Assembly (NCBI GenBank): GCA_028274465.1
Contig: CM051456.1
Span: 44,328,870 to 44,392,869 of the forward strand
DNA: 64,000 nucleotides
Direction: 5' to 3'
DNA from: Plantago ovata
Lineage: Eukaryota; Streptophyta; Magnoliopsida; Lamiales; Plantaginaceae
Shown: positions 1-11,717 of the stretch, piece after piece
Numbering within the stretch: position 1 is the first letter of the stretch
Layout: each line of letters begins with the position of its first letter
Notes under the pieces: model-generated
Database searches by the model: none
What the model saw: the letters and a program-made list of their open reading frames with translations, nothing else
Told to the model about the DNA's origin: nothing
Program-made: the position numbers and the translations under genes

Positions 1-1239
1 ATAAATTTGTTATTTAGCCAAAGGCAATCCACAACTACAACGAAAACCGTAGTGTGGCAGTAGAATGACTCGAGTGTCGTTCTCTCAGGACTATAACTTG
101 CTTTATCTATTTAACAAGAGAATATAAAAACAACAGATAGATAGCAAAATGGGGTTTTCAAGCAGATAATGGAGATTGGTGATAGTATGGTCCTTATTAA
201 CATAATGGGTCGATAATCATGCATAAATTCCTCGGTCTTGCATAGAGATCTTTGAATCAATCTAGTGTCCTGTTGCAAGTATTAAGCACTACGAAGATAA
301 TTTGGTCTGACTAGTCAACAACGATTGTCCTAATGTGTTCCGTAATTATTCAACACTACGAAGATAATTGGTCTGATGGTCGACTAGTGTCCAATTGTGC
401 ATAATAATCAATACAACATATGAGAATTTTGGTTACAACTGATCAACGAAATAAAGCAATGACACGGAGTATAATGCGCGATATAGCCATTAGCATGATT
501 ATCTTCCCTCGCTAAGAATTCACATACTACCACCAATGATAAATTTAGCTACTCATAATAGGCATGCGATCAATAGAAATCATAGAAGAAAACATATTGA
601 AAGATAAATAAAATAAGTAGATAAAACTGTAAGATACAAAGTTACCGAAGGTTGTCAATCTCCGGATGATTGCGGTCCTACGAGCTCCAATCTGCTATGA
701 AAAAGTATCCCCTAAGCTACAGAACTCCCAGGACAGGCCCCGGGAAGTTCCTACCTAAAACTATAGAGAGAGGTGAGAGAGAAGGTCTGGAAAGATATGA
801 TTTTCGGAGAGAAAACTGAGCACTATATATAGGCCCCGAATTATCACGGGGCGGTTCTCCCCAGGCTCCGGCGGTTCGCCCCACAGTAATTTCGCGGAAT
901 TTCCGCGTTTTCGACGCGGTTTTGGATTTCTTCACCTTTTCGGACTCGGTTTCTGACTTCTAGTGGCCTTCTAACCTCCAGATTCGACCCATAGACTCCA
1001 AATCCTATCGGGAAACCTTCAGATACTCCAAATAGGCTTCTGGAACACCAATTCCTTGTCAACTTCAATATAATTGCTCAGAAATCTTCGAATTTCAACC
1101 AAAACCTGTAAAATAAAATCTAAAGGGAAACGTGACACTATTCTAATAAAATGTACTAAAATATAGCTAAATTAACATAGAGGATAGCTAAATTAGGTGA
1201 AAAAGACTCGAATGAAAGTGTAAAATACACATTCATCAT
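1..1239 (-). repeat. Athila-type LTR, cut by the window edge
   Basis: This block matches, nearly base for base, the LTRs at 4757-6026 and 11718-13026 and ends in the same CATTCATCA terminus. The first bases of the LTR lie before the window. The direction is taken from complete elements A and B, where the same end faces the polypurine tract on the minus strand. No PPT or gag follows 1239, so this is a solo LTR or the 5' LTR end of an element lying outside. A TATATATAG box is near 826 and a GC-rich hairpin segment at 846-888. Confidence 0.85.
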
Positions 1240-1529
1240 ACATCAACCAATCCCATTGGCTACAAAATTGAAGTCAACCTCCACTAACAATATTACGTAA
1301 TGCTTAACTCTTCTTCTTACTTTATGTGTCCAAAATTATATGGTGCAACTGTTTTGAATGGAAGGAGTATGTAAGTATTTTATATCTTTGGCCTATCTTA
1401 TTGTGTCAATTTTATTATCGGTTCTTAATTTATGTTGATATGTTTCAAAATCATAAATATAAGTGAAAAATTGAAATAGGTTGTGTTCATAATTTATTAA
1501 TGTCGTTTTAAGTACTGATTTACTTTTAT

Positions 1530-2804
1530 AGTGAGTAGAGTGACAGTGTAAAACAATAGTAACTTGCTGAAAACTAAGTGCAGGAAAGTAAATCACACAA
1601 ACACTTTTATAGTGGTATCTGAGAGTGGCGTAATTTCTCAACTAATCCACTTTGTCCTTTCTAGGACGGAATCCACTATGATAAGATATGAGGTTCCTTA
1701 CAAATCCTATCACTAATGATTCTCAGAAACCATAGCACACTTGCCTTGTTTCCAACTTAAACTAGAGAACTGTAACCTTGTTCTCCACCAAACTTGGGAC
1801 TATAATCAGCAAAGCTATGCTTGATTAATTCCCCCTGAATTTCACGCCTGTAAAGGGTGTTTATCAGTTAGAGAGGTTTGGGATGAGATGACTTGAATAT
1901 AACTTTGCAGCTATAACAAGTTATCTAAAGAAACACAACTTGTAATACTTTGCAGTAAGCAAGTTTGTTGTTTCTGGTGTCAAGACTTGTTCTTGATCAG
2001 AAGAAAGAACACTCAACTAATTTCTTAGCTTTCAATGTTCTACTTCTTCACAAGTAGCTTTTGTTTCAAGCTTAAGTCTTGGAACGGATCAATAGGCAGT
2101 AAAGAGTAGAGAAGGATTTGAGTGTTTAAAGCACAAGTGAGAGTTTGATCACGTTGTTGACACACCTTCTACTCAGCCTAAGGTCTTCTATTTATAGTGT
2201 CTCAAGGGAGCCGTTTAAATTTCAAATTCTAAGGCTTTGTACCTTAAGACGTCACTATCTTACTTTTGTACTTTCAACAGCGTTCTTCATTTGTCTTCTT
2301 GTCTTCATGTTCTTCGCGTGCTTAATTTTCATTTAATGTTTTTTTGAATCAAATTCAAATATGAACGTTGGAGCCAAGATGAAAGTACTCTTCAGCAAGG
2401 AGGTCACATATGTTGTCAGCAAGTGGTCAGTCTCAGTTTCACCAAGCACAACCTACTCTGTCATATAGATTTTCACTTATGCAAATTGTTGCTGAAAATC
2501 TCACTTTCTGAAGCAACATGTGCCTTTGTAGATACCTTTCTCAGAATTCTTTTAAATCTTCAGTCTTTGAATCTTCAACTTTCTGAGCGGTTCTAGGTCT
2601 TCAATAGTTCGTTTGTAAAAACAAAGTACATCATCAACAAGTTTAAGAACCTAACTAGTACCTACACTAAGTCTTTCAGCAAACGTTCCTCTTTTACAAT
2701 GTCCTTAAAATTCTAAATTCCTATGGACCTTAAGAGTACTAGTTACTGGACTTTTCTTAATTTAGCATGGTTAATTGCTCATCAAAATTATAAGTTTCCT
2801 AACA
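1530..2804 (-). repeat. Truncated Sirevirus-like LTR fragment
   Basis: From about 1530 the sequence parallels the LTRs of element C (21466-23118 and 30100-31751) and the plus-strand LTR at 61043-62535. It ends in the family terminus TTTCCTAACA at 2804. The outer end carrying TGTTGGTCCC is missing, so the fragment is truncated by about 0.3 kb. 1240-1529 is AT-rich with nothing I can assign. Short ORFs inside this LTR are not real genes. Confidence 0.75.
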
Positions 2805-4756
2805 GATATCCCATCAATGTATATTCTACACTAATGGTGTCTATGGGAAGCGTAGTTGTGGAAGTGATGCTATTCGTCCTTACACTCTCAGGGCTTTACC
2901 ATCACATTTGTTGCACCATGGCCTTTGGTTGGAACCAACGCTTGCACCATGACATACGTGATAGATACGACCCTTCTACGGTCATGGAAATAATACAAAT
3001 GTGGATGGTAAGTGATCTCTGAAGAGGATTCATCTATCATGTGTAGCATTGGAGAGAACTGCTTAAGTCGTCATAGTTCTGTTGGTAAAACCGCTGGTCA
3101 GCGTGCAGAGTATTTATAACGGTCATAAATATGTCTACCTCACCAAACAACTCCCTGAGTCAGTCAGATGAAAGGACCTTACCATCGCCGCATTGAGTGC
3201 AACAGTCTTCACAACGAAAGGTAGCTTTGAGATTCCTCACAAACGTCCTCATGTATTAATATTGCAAATGCAATTGTCTAGGAATTCCGTGATGCACAAT
3301 GTCTTGTCTAACTTAATACAATGAGGCTCTATGGGTCACACTATGTGGTGAACCAGCTTATCCGCATGCGCATGACTTGGAAAGGGAATTATAATTAACT
3401 TGGTTAATTATAATTAGTTATGACGCAATTAATATTATGGGAATTTATTAATTGTATTTTAGAAATACAATTAATAGTAATTATATTTTGCAAAATATAA
3501 TTATAGGAGTAATTGAAAGAATATATTAATTTGATTTAAATTTCCATCACATTTAAATGTGGGTCGCAAAATGTGGGACCCACCTCCCTGCATGGCGTCG
3601 ACCGTGTGTGCGCAAGGGAGAAGGAGTTTGACTCCTTCTAACTCCTTCTCCCAATTAAAAATGTGTGTGAATGATTTCCTAATTGAGTTTTAAACTAATT
3701 AGGAGTTGGAAAAGCTTTACCTAATTAAAGTTTAAAATCTAAAAGGTAAAGGCTTTACTTGTGCAATAAGAATTGGATTCTTAATTCTTTCAAGATTCTA
3801 ATAGAACCTTCTTTAAGCTTGTATTCACTACTCATCTGTTTTTAGATTCATTACGTATTCCTTTTTCGTCCGTTTGTTTAGATTCTTTACGTTTCCTTTT
3901 TTGGCAACTTTCTATCTCACAACTTTATTGTGGGTCCTGCCACTAAACCAAACACTACACTCATCGTAACAACCTCCTAAAAAACCGTTCCAAAAGAAAA
4001 CATAAAGAATATAAAAAAACGGATGAGTACTATATCAGAAGAGTAGTAGAGAGCTTTATTCATACATTCTACTACACAATTCTCTCAGAAAAATAAAGGT
4101 CTCCCTCTCCCCTCCTAGCCGCACGCTGTCGCCCCCTTTGACCAAAGTCAAACTTTAAGTTTGACTCGAGAATATCCTAGCATTCTCTCGATAATCCGTT
4201 CGTTCATCCGTGGATACCAAGGTTGAGGAAAACCGAAGTTGGATACTAACCTTTGTTTTGCAGGAATTCAACAAGAGGAGTTAGATATCTTCGACTTCAC
4301 CGAAGACGAAGAATTTGCTGATTACTACGAGGACTTGATCGATTTGGATCATGCACCTAAATCCATAGTAGTTCTTGCTTTCAAATTACTGTAAGTCTAC
4401 TCTCTGATGTATTTGATATATGTATATGCATGATTAATCAGTATGCTTGTTAAGAAAATTTTAAATTCCGCTGCACCAACCCTAGGGGTTATTCTGACCA
4501 TATTTTCTTACACATGGTGCTTACGGAATAATGTCAATCTGACTCCAAGGATAAAACTATTATGTAGATGACTATGGAGCACTCCAATTGTCGAATCTGG
4601 GCGAACTTACTTTGATTATGATTGAGTGCAAAGGGAAAGCAAATGAAAAAAGAAGTATCAAATGTCTTGGATGCCTGTTGGAGAAATGAATCTCCTTCTC
4701 TATTTATACTTCTCAAGTTGTCCATCCACAAGGTTCTGTGTTCGAACCCTAGAGAC
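2805..4756. other. Non-coding stretch with a cluster of perfect hairpins
   Basis: No convincing gene is seen. The stretch holds three AT-rich inverted repeats in a row (3387-3415, 3447-3475, 3478-3503) and a GC-richer one with 13-bp arms (3616-3628 and 3640-3652). Near 4200-4390 there is sequence of the kind found in leaders or LTRs of Ty1/copia elements, so a degraded copia LTR is possible. I could not define its ends. The right border is the start of element A. Confidence 0.5.
3387..3503. repeat. Three consecutive perfect inverted repeats
   Basis: Arms 3387-3398/3404-3415 (12 bp, 5-base loop), 3447-3459/3463-3475 (13 bp, 3-base loop) and 3478-3490/3491-3503 (13 bp, no loop) are perfect. 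All are AT-rich and lie within 117 bases. Confidence 0.85.
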
Positions 4757-6026
4757 TGATGAAAGTGGATTTGTCGAGTCCCGATTCAGCAAATAAATTT
4801 GTTATTTAGCCAAAGGAAATTCACAACTACAACGAAAACCGTAGTGTAGCAGTAGAATGACCTCGAGTGTCGTTCTCTCAGGACTATAACTAGCTTTATC
4901 TATTTAGCTAGAGAATATAAAAACAACAGACGTAAAAGCAAAGGTTTTTCTAACAGATAATGGAGATTGGTGATAGTATGATCCTTCAAAGCATAACGGG
5001 TCAATAATCATGCGTAAATTCCTCGGTCTTGCATGGAGATCTTTGATCAATCGAATGTCCTGTGCAATTATTAAGCACTACGAAGAGAAAGATACTGACA
5101 AGTCAAGCACTATTGTCCAATTGTGTTCCGTAATTATTCAACAGTATGAAGATATAGATGTGCATAGGTCGACGAGGGTCCATATGCATAATAATTAATA
5201 CAACATACGAGAATTTAGGCTGAGCCTGATCAACGAAATAAAGCAATAACACGGAGTATAATGCGCGATATAGCCATTAGCATGATCATCTTCCTTTCGC
5301 TAAGAATTCACATACAACCACCAACGATAAGTTTAGCTACTCATAATAGGCATGCAATCAACAGAAATCATAGAAGAAAACATGTTGAAAGATATAAAAA
5401 ATAAGTAGAGTAAACTGTAAGATACAAGGTTACCGAAGGTTGTCAATCTCCGAAGAATTGCGATCCTACAAGCTCCAATCTGCTATGAAAAAGTAACTCC
5501 TAAGCTACACACCCCCAGAACAGGCTCTGGGAAGTCCCTACCTAAAACTACAGAGAAAGCTGAGAGAATAGGTCTGGAAAAGTATGAATTTCGGAGAAAA
5601 ACTGAGCAACTATATACAGGCTACGAAATAGTGTGGGGCGATTCGTCCCACGTCCCGGGCGATTCGCCCGGGAGAAAATCTCGCGGAATTCCGTGTTTTC
5701 GACGCGTTTTTGGATTTCTTCCCCTTTTCGGACTCGGTTTCTGACTTCTAGTGGCCTTCTAACCTCCAGATTCGACCCCTAGACTCCAAATCCTATCCGG
5801 AAACCTTCAGATACTCCAAATAGGCTTCTGGAACACCAATTGCTTGTCAACTTCAATATAATTGCCCGGAAATCCTCATTTTTCAACCAAAACCTGTAAA
5901 ATAAAATCTAAAGGGAAACGTGACACTATTCTAATAAAATGCACTAAAATATAGCTAAATTAACATAGGGGATAGCTAAAATAGGTGAAAAAGACTCAAA
6001 TGAAAGTGTAAAATACACATTCATCA
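4757..6026 (-). repeat. 3' LTR of element A
   Basis: 1,270 bp, starting TGATGAAAG and ending TTCATCA. It aligns along its length with 11718-13026 but lacks the 36-bp duplication found there. The GC-rich hairpin segment is near 5634-5672. Confidence 0.9.
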
Positions 6027-6060
6027 AACTCCCCAAACCGAACCTTTGCTTGTCCTCAAG
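6027..6060 (-). promoter_or_regulatory. Polypurine tract region of element A
   Basis: On the minus strand the bases next to the 3' LTR read GGTTTGGGGAGTT, a purine-rich primer for plus-strand DNA synthesis. Just before it (6043-6059) lies TTGAGGACAAGCAAAGG, typical of the 3' untranslated end of plant Athila/Tat elements. The same arrangement is at 15128-15161 in element B. Confidence 0.8.
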
Positions 6061-7597
6061 CAACTAAGCTAGACTCTAATGCAAAATACAATGCAAGACA
6101 CAAAATGGAGTCTCATGCCAAATAAAATGAACTAATCTACTGAATCTATCATAAAACATATGAACAAAAACCATATAAATCAAAGCATGAATATAGGTTG
6201 AAGAATACCTCGATTGACTTATACACATCCACATAAGCACTTATGTCAAGACAAGATAGTCTCTCGTAACATTCTCTACCTGGACCTAGTCAGTGACGAC
6301 GTAATGAAGCATGCTAAGATACGAATGGTTGTCCCGTGCCTATGAAACTGAGGACTTACTGCTGTTCCACCATGTTAAGACTTTCCCTCAAAGAGGTCGA
6401 ACCAGTACTGGCTCTCATCAAACGAAGGAGGGTTCCCTATAAAAGATAACACTCCCCTATTCTACCCATCTCTCAAGTAAAGTCTTAAGCTATACACCAC
6501 TTCCTGAAAGGCAGGACGAGGGTGGTCTAGAACAGATGACACTTAAGACAAAAAGATAAAAAAATAAAAAAAGAAAATTACAACACGATTACGAACAATA
6601 CGAAAATGGAAAAGACTCAACACTTTGCTAAACTGCTATTTGGCTTTCTTTTTGGACCCTTCTTTGATTTTTTGGGGTCTTCTCTTTTTTTTTATATCTT
6701 TTTTCTTTCCAGTTTCTTTTTTCCTTTTTTTCTTTTTTTTTCTTTTTTCCTGTAATTTTTCTTTCTTTTTCTCTTTTTTTTAGCCAGCAGTAGTGTAACA
6801 AAAAGAGAAACAAAATGACTCACACGACTTCCCCAAACCTATTCGAAAGAATAGGTTGGAGTACAAAATTTACGGAAAAGGAAAAATAAACTCACGATAC
6901 GAAAATGGAAAACGAAACAAGTCTATGATGGTGTAACCCCCCCCCCCCCCCCCCAAACCTATTCGGAAGAATAGGTTATAAACAAAGGATCACACAACCT
7001 CACACTACCTCCTTCCTAGGCATTTAGCAATCTCAAAGCATGGTGAAGACTTGTTGCCTCTTAGTTACATAATTACTCGGGAAAACAACCATAAGACCCT
7101 AACATGCATCATCCTATTATAAAGGCCTTCGTGAACCGCAGTAGAGAAAACACCACTAAGTGATGTCGAGACTACCAAGCTTAACTAAGTGCAATACATA
7201 AATGTGACAAGCCAAGCGAGAAAAATCTCAAACAAATTCATAGAGATGAAGCATACGATTAATGGCGTAGTTGGTTGATCTACCCAATAAAAAAGTTCAA
7301 AAAATTCGGCAATAAACTCCATATAAAACATGCAAGACTATCCTAGGAAAGCAGTAAACGTGCAAATGCAAATGCAGACGGATAAAACATGCGAGGTACT
7401 ATACTCATCCTACCAATACCAAGTTCCAAACTAACAACACTAGATCACTTAAATCCCATCCCCCCTCATGAAATTAACGCTAGTCCCTAGCAGTAAGAAA
7501 ATGAGAAAATAAGATGTGATACTAGATGTTACCCTATGGTTTGGCCTCGGTCGGCTGAGTATGCTGTTTGTGAGTTATTGGGACTGCTCTGTGAGCT
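6061..7597 (-). other. Non-coding 3' region of element A
   Basis: No gene is supported. It contains a pyrimidine tract (about 6640-6780), whose lysine-rich minus-strand ORF is a low-complexity artefact, and a run of 18 C at 6937-6954. Two near-identical stem-loops (arms AACCTATTC/GAATAGGTT) lie at 6836-6857 and 6956-6977. The same layout recurs in element B, where the C run is short and interrupted. Confidence 0.7.
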
Positions 7598-7807
7598 TTA
7601 TAGGGTGTCATCAGGTCTTCTGGTAGGCGTGGTAGTTTCAATTATAGGCCGGATAGGAACAACTCCTCCATTAGTATCTTCATTGCCCGTATGGCCTTCA
7701 TTGTCACTACTGTCACGCACATCCTCACTAGTAGAGTTGCAGTGTCGAGTAGAATCCTCATGATTAGCCGCCGCTGTTATGGAATCCTCCATCCTGTAGC
7801 CCTCCAA
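7598..7807 (-). CDS. Small hypothetical ORF of element A
   Basis: A 69-residue frame with an acidic, Ser/Asn/Asp-rich middle and a GGVVPI stretch. It has a clear counterpart at 16737-16946 in element B, with the same length and the same start and end. No domain or function is recognised. It lies downstream of the 146-residue ORF in element orientation. Being open in two diverged copies is weak support for coding, because a short frame can stay open by chance. Confidence 0.3.
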   Translation of the reverse strand: MEGYRMEDSITAAANHEDSTRHCNSTSEDVRDSSDNEGHTGNEDTNGGVVPIRPIIETTTPTRRPDDTL

Positions 7808-7985
7808 TAGGATGTGAACTGTTGAAGGGGAAAGAGCAGTGGTATCAGGACCTCCCCCTCCAACGTTTTACACCCCGAGGTGGTTACAGTAAGCTACTCG
7901 GATACTCAGAAGTCTTCTACCATCTTTTCCAATGTCGACCACATTCTCTACGGTTGATCCGACCGATGTCTATATGATGCTCCCT

Positions 7986-8426
7986 TTAGAGGCAGTCAAG
8001 GGGCACCCCAACGAGGGGTAGGGCACCCATGTCATTATGTTTTGGAACCAAGCTAGCGCTTCGGAACCTTCTAGCAACTGTGAACTCGAGATTGAATCCG
8101 TTGCGGCTAGATTGTCCCGGTGCCTTCCAGTTCACTCGAACTTTGCAGTCCTTATGATGGATTGCTGACGTAATAATGGTTTCTGTCCCTTCGGGGGTGC
8201 ATGAATTGGCATAGGAGTCCTTACTCCAGGTGTACTCTAGCTCCTCCTCTTGGATAATCCACGACGTTGTTGCAAAACCCCTTGGCTCGAACGCACATCT
8301 AACGAGGTCACTCTTCTTGACATGGTTGTAATCGACCCCCCTCCAATACTTCATAGTAATCATACGGGAATGCTCCTTTCCCTTGGCATGGTTCCTACAA
8401 ACAACAGTTAATACCTCGTATGACAC
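7986..8426 (-). CDS. Orphan 146-residue ORF of element A
   Basis: I do not recognise this protein. It sits in the place where autonomous Athila elements carry pol and an env-like ORF. It has several cysteines, a TMKYWRG motif near residue 25, a LEYTWSKDSYA motif near residue 65, and a C-terminus ending VGVPLDCL. Element B carries a 147-residue version at 17125-17568 with about 80% identical residues and one codon-sized indel. By eye there are about 45 base differences, about 29 of them changing the residue, which does not indicate strong purifying selection. TTGTTTGTAG just inside the N-terminus (near 8396) could be a splice acceptor, so the start is uncertain. It may be a captured host gene fragment or a lineage-specific accessory protein. 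Confidence 0.45.
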   Translation of the reverse strand: MSYEVLTVVCRNHAKGKEHSRMITMKYWRGVDYNHVKKSDLVRCAFEPRGFATTSWIIQEEELEYTWSKDSYANSCTPEGTETIITSAIHHKDCKVRVNWKAPGQSSRNGFNLEFTVARRFRSASLVPKHNDMGALPLVGVPLDCL

Positions 8427-9396
8427 AAAATTGACTCATGCATATGCTAGTGTAAGAACGAAACACACAAGTGATAAAATCAACAATCGAGCTCCCCAAA
8501 CCTTTAATGTCTAGCCTAGCTTCTTCATTATGCAACATACCAATGTAACCACTACATGCAATACATCACATTATGCGCTTACTAGACAACAAGGCTCAAT
8601 TCATACCATAGTAGCGAAAAATTCTATCATCATCAATACTCATACTCAACAATTAAGCATTCTACCATCAAATCCATCATCATGACATCAATAAACACAA
8701 TCATATGCAAGAAATCAAAGATAAAGACATAATGCAAAACAAGATATATCATCTAGTAGCAAAATTCCCAAATCAACGAACCAAGCATAATTGACCATGC
8801 AATTGATAGTAAATAACGCTTCTAATCACACAAACAACATACCCATGCATCAAATAAGCATAATTGAAGCTCAAATTAGAAAACCCCCAAATTCGAAAAT
8901 TAGGATTCATAAGAAGATACCTCAGATCTGAAAATCTAATGCACTAGGTAGAAATCTGTTCGGATGAAAAGATAGATCATGTAATAGGCTTCGATTGAAA
9001 CTAAAGAACACTAAATTTGGTGAAGAAATGAAGAAGTTATGAGGTTTTGAAGGTAAAATCGCAATTTTCGGTTTTTGGGGAGGAAGAATGATGAAGATAT
9101 GAAGAAAATGAGGTAAAGAGGGGAGATCCGCGTTTTTGGTCTTCTGGGACCGTGGGGCGAGTCGCCCCCCGCTCCCCGATGCGGGGAGTCGGTCCTTTTC
9201 GTCCGAAAACGCGGTTTTTAATCCCCGAAACCAATTTTCTCACAAAACCACTTGAAAAAACTCACTCAAACATAAGCATATACGACACAGACATGAACAA
9301 ATTCGCATACGAGAAGCAAATAGTTCAAGAATGAATGCATGCAGCCTCCCGGATAGCGCCATTGTTTAAAGTCTTTGACTCGACTCCTGTCTGTGC
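8427..9396 (-). other. Spacer of element A between gag-protease and orphan ORF
   Basis: AT-rich, with no supported gene. A GC-rich hairpin segment at about 9152-9200 has GGGGCGA-TCGCCCC arms and a second CTCCCC/GGGGAG pair. It resembles the hairpin segments of the LTRs. Element B has the matching spacer at 17569-18529. Confidence 0.6.
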
Positions 9397-11548
9397 CTAT
9401 CTCTTCTTTCTGCGGGTACTAGACTTCCCCTTCATTGATCTCCTCTCCACGCCACGAACCTGTGAATAAGAAAGAATATAGGCTGCAAGACCACAGTAGT
9501 GAGTAGTGAAAGAAATATCAGGCGGATCAGATATGGCTTGCAACACGTGTTGCTTGCCATCCACTTCAATAATGCAAGTTCTTTGGTAGATGTCCATCAC
9601 GGAGCGTAGTTTAGTCAAGAACGTTCGCCCTAAGAGTATGACATCCCCCGTTCCAGGTGCAGACGCCGGCATAACTACAAAATTGGTGTATACAGAAGCT
9701 TCACCAATCTTGACCAACACATTTTTCACAACGCGTTCGGGTCTCATAAAGGATCCATCCGCCAGTTGCACAATAGCCCTATGCTCAGATAGTTTTCCAA
9801 GGCTACTCTTTTCAAACACATTCAAAGGGAGTATGTTTGAGTAGGATCCCGTGTCTAGTGTGGCACGGTCATCTTCAAGCTCTCCAATCCCTACCTTAAC
9901 ATCGAAACTTTTAGGGAGTGGCTCGGGATCCTCTTGATCCTCATCACTTTCGTCAGAACCAAGGTCCTTCTCTTCTTCCTTAGCCTGTAGAAGTTCCTCC
10001 TTCTTGCAACACTCGCACTTAGCAACCTTTTTGATGGTGATTTCATCAGGTAGATCACCAGCCAATGTAATGGCATTCGACTTCTCAGTGTTGCTAGGCA
10101 GTTTGCCTTGTTCCCTACTTGCTCCTCGGTCGATCAACTCTTGCATCTTTTGATGGGCAAGCCTAGTGCTCTCTTCCAACCTATCAAGCCTTGCCCCTAG
10201 TCTTCTCGGAATCTTCTTCATAACGTTTGAGAAAACTTTGTGTGTGATCAACCATCTTTTGCAAGTTCTCCATTAGTTGAGCCGACTTCGACTTCGGTGG
10301 CTCTTTCAGAGCGGGGTTTTCGCAGTGATCATTACCATAGTTTAGCCTACTACGATATTGATTAGGACCATAAGTTTGGTTAGCCGGTGCATATCCTTGA
10401 TTGTTTCGGAATCCCCTTCTCCAAAATCCACCTCGAGGATTCCTACCGTCCTGTCCGTAGCTAACCTCTTGAGTACCAAACTCCATAGCAAAGGCTTCCT
10501 CTTCGCCTCCTCGAGCCCAGTTGCCATCATCATACGCCAGCTCCGATCTACACATATGAGCCCCATGCCCATAGTTCTTGCATATTCGGCATACTTCGTT
10601 CGAAACAGTTGTTCCGGTGGCGCTCTTGAGGACTTGCTTCAATTTGTTGGTAAAGCACTCGAATTGATCCCCATTCCCCCTATACATAGGGGCTTCTTGA
10701 GTCGGTGGAGCTTCAGGTCCACGTCTCCTACCCATCGCTCTTGGGTCCTTGAATTGCGAACCCTTAGCAAGCCTTTCGAAAACTGCCCAGACGGCTTCTG
10801 CATTTTCCTCCCAAATATTGCCTCGACATTGGAAATCCACCACTTGTTGGTTCTCGAAGGTTAGTCCATTGTAGAAGTGTTGGACTAGGTCCGAAAGTTC
10901 AAAACCATGGTGAGGGCACTTGTTCGTGAGATCTTGGAATCTCTCAAACGCGGTGTAGATGGTCTCATCATAGTCCTGCTTGAATCCAGTGATTTGCGCC
11001 TTTAGCGCGGTAGTCAAGGTGTGAGGGAAGTAGTTCTCCATGAAAGCTGAAAAACCCTTCTCCCAAGTGTCCAGCGAGCCTGCTGGTAGAGAACTCAACC
11101 ATGACTTGGCTCTGTCGCCAAGTCCCATAGCAAAAACCTTCATCCTTAACTCATCCGTTGTTATGTCAGCTCCGGGTCGTGGGAGTTGGTTGACGAAATC
11201 GTCGATATCGTGCAAGTACCCCATCACATCTTCCCTTGATAAGCCATAGAACCTCGGAAGTTATTGGAATGCGTGGTTCTTGATCTCCAGATCTCGGGTT
11301 GCAGACGAAAGAACAATCGCCGGTCCCCTCATACGATCCTTGGTGGGTTGTACCCATGCCTTCAGTGGTCTAGCTTCTGCCATTCCGTCGATTTCCTTGA
11401 AGAGACTAAGTAGAGATTCAGAGAAATCGGTTTCCTCTATTTCCTCTAGTGCGCGCCTTTCAAGTAGTCGCCTTCTCTGGTGGTAGACTCTGTCGATCTC
11501 AGCAATTGAATTAGCAAGCGGTGTACCTGCAGAACGTGTATGCGACAT
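9397..11548 (-). pseudogene. gag-pro: gag-protease of element A, broken
   Basis: Gag packages the element RNA in cytoplasmic particles; the protease would cut the polyprotein. The frame starts at 11548 and runs through a retrotransposon gag domain (about 10500-11230), with a CRICKNYGHGAHMC zinc knuckle near 10560-10600. It ends in an aspartic protease with a LDTGSYSNILPLN active-site motif near 9840-9860. Breaks: a TAA in place of a Gln codon after residue 95 (just before 11260), and a frameshift near 10193 in a run of G/C where element B keeps the frame. The rest is long and clean, so decay is recent. No RT follows; the next 1 kb is spacer. Gag and protease resemble the Athila type more than Tat or chromoviruses. 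Confidence 0.82.
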
Positions 11549-11697
11549 ACACTGTCTGTAACAGACTAGGAAAGGTGATTAGAAACAAACTAGGAAAGCA
11601 GTATTAGAGAGAGATTAAAAAGGAAAACTAAAACTAATAGGATTAGGAATCGAAAGCTGAAAATATAAACAAATTAAACAGAAAAAAGGAGTATAGT

Positions 11698-11714
11698 CCC
11701 CGGCAACGGCGCCA
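11698..11714 (-). promoter_or_regulatory. Primer binding site of element A (tRNA-Asp type)
   Basis: On the minus strand TGGCGCCGTTGCCGGGG begins three bases inside the 5' LTR. It is complementary to the 3' end of plant tRNA-Asp, the usual Athila primer. Confidence 0.85.
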
Positions 11715-11717
11715 ATT

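Noticed and set aside
6628-6813. Lysine-rich minus-strand ORFs at 6628-6813 and 15684-15900
   Set aside because: They translate the complement of pyrimidine tracts. The composition is low in complexity and the frames differ between copies.
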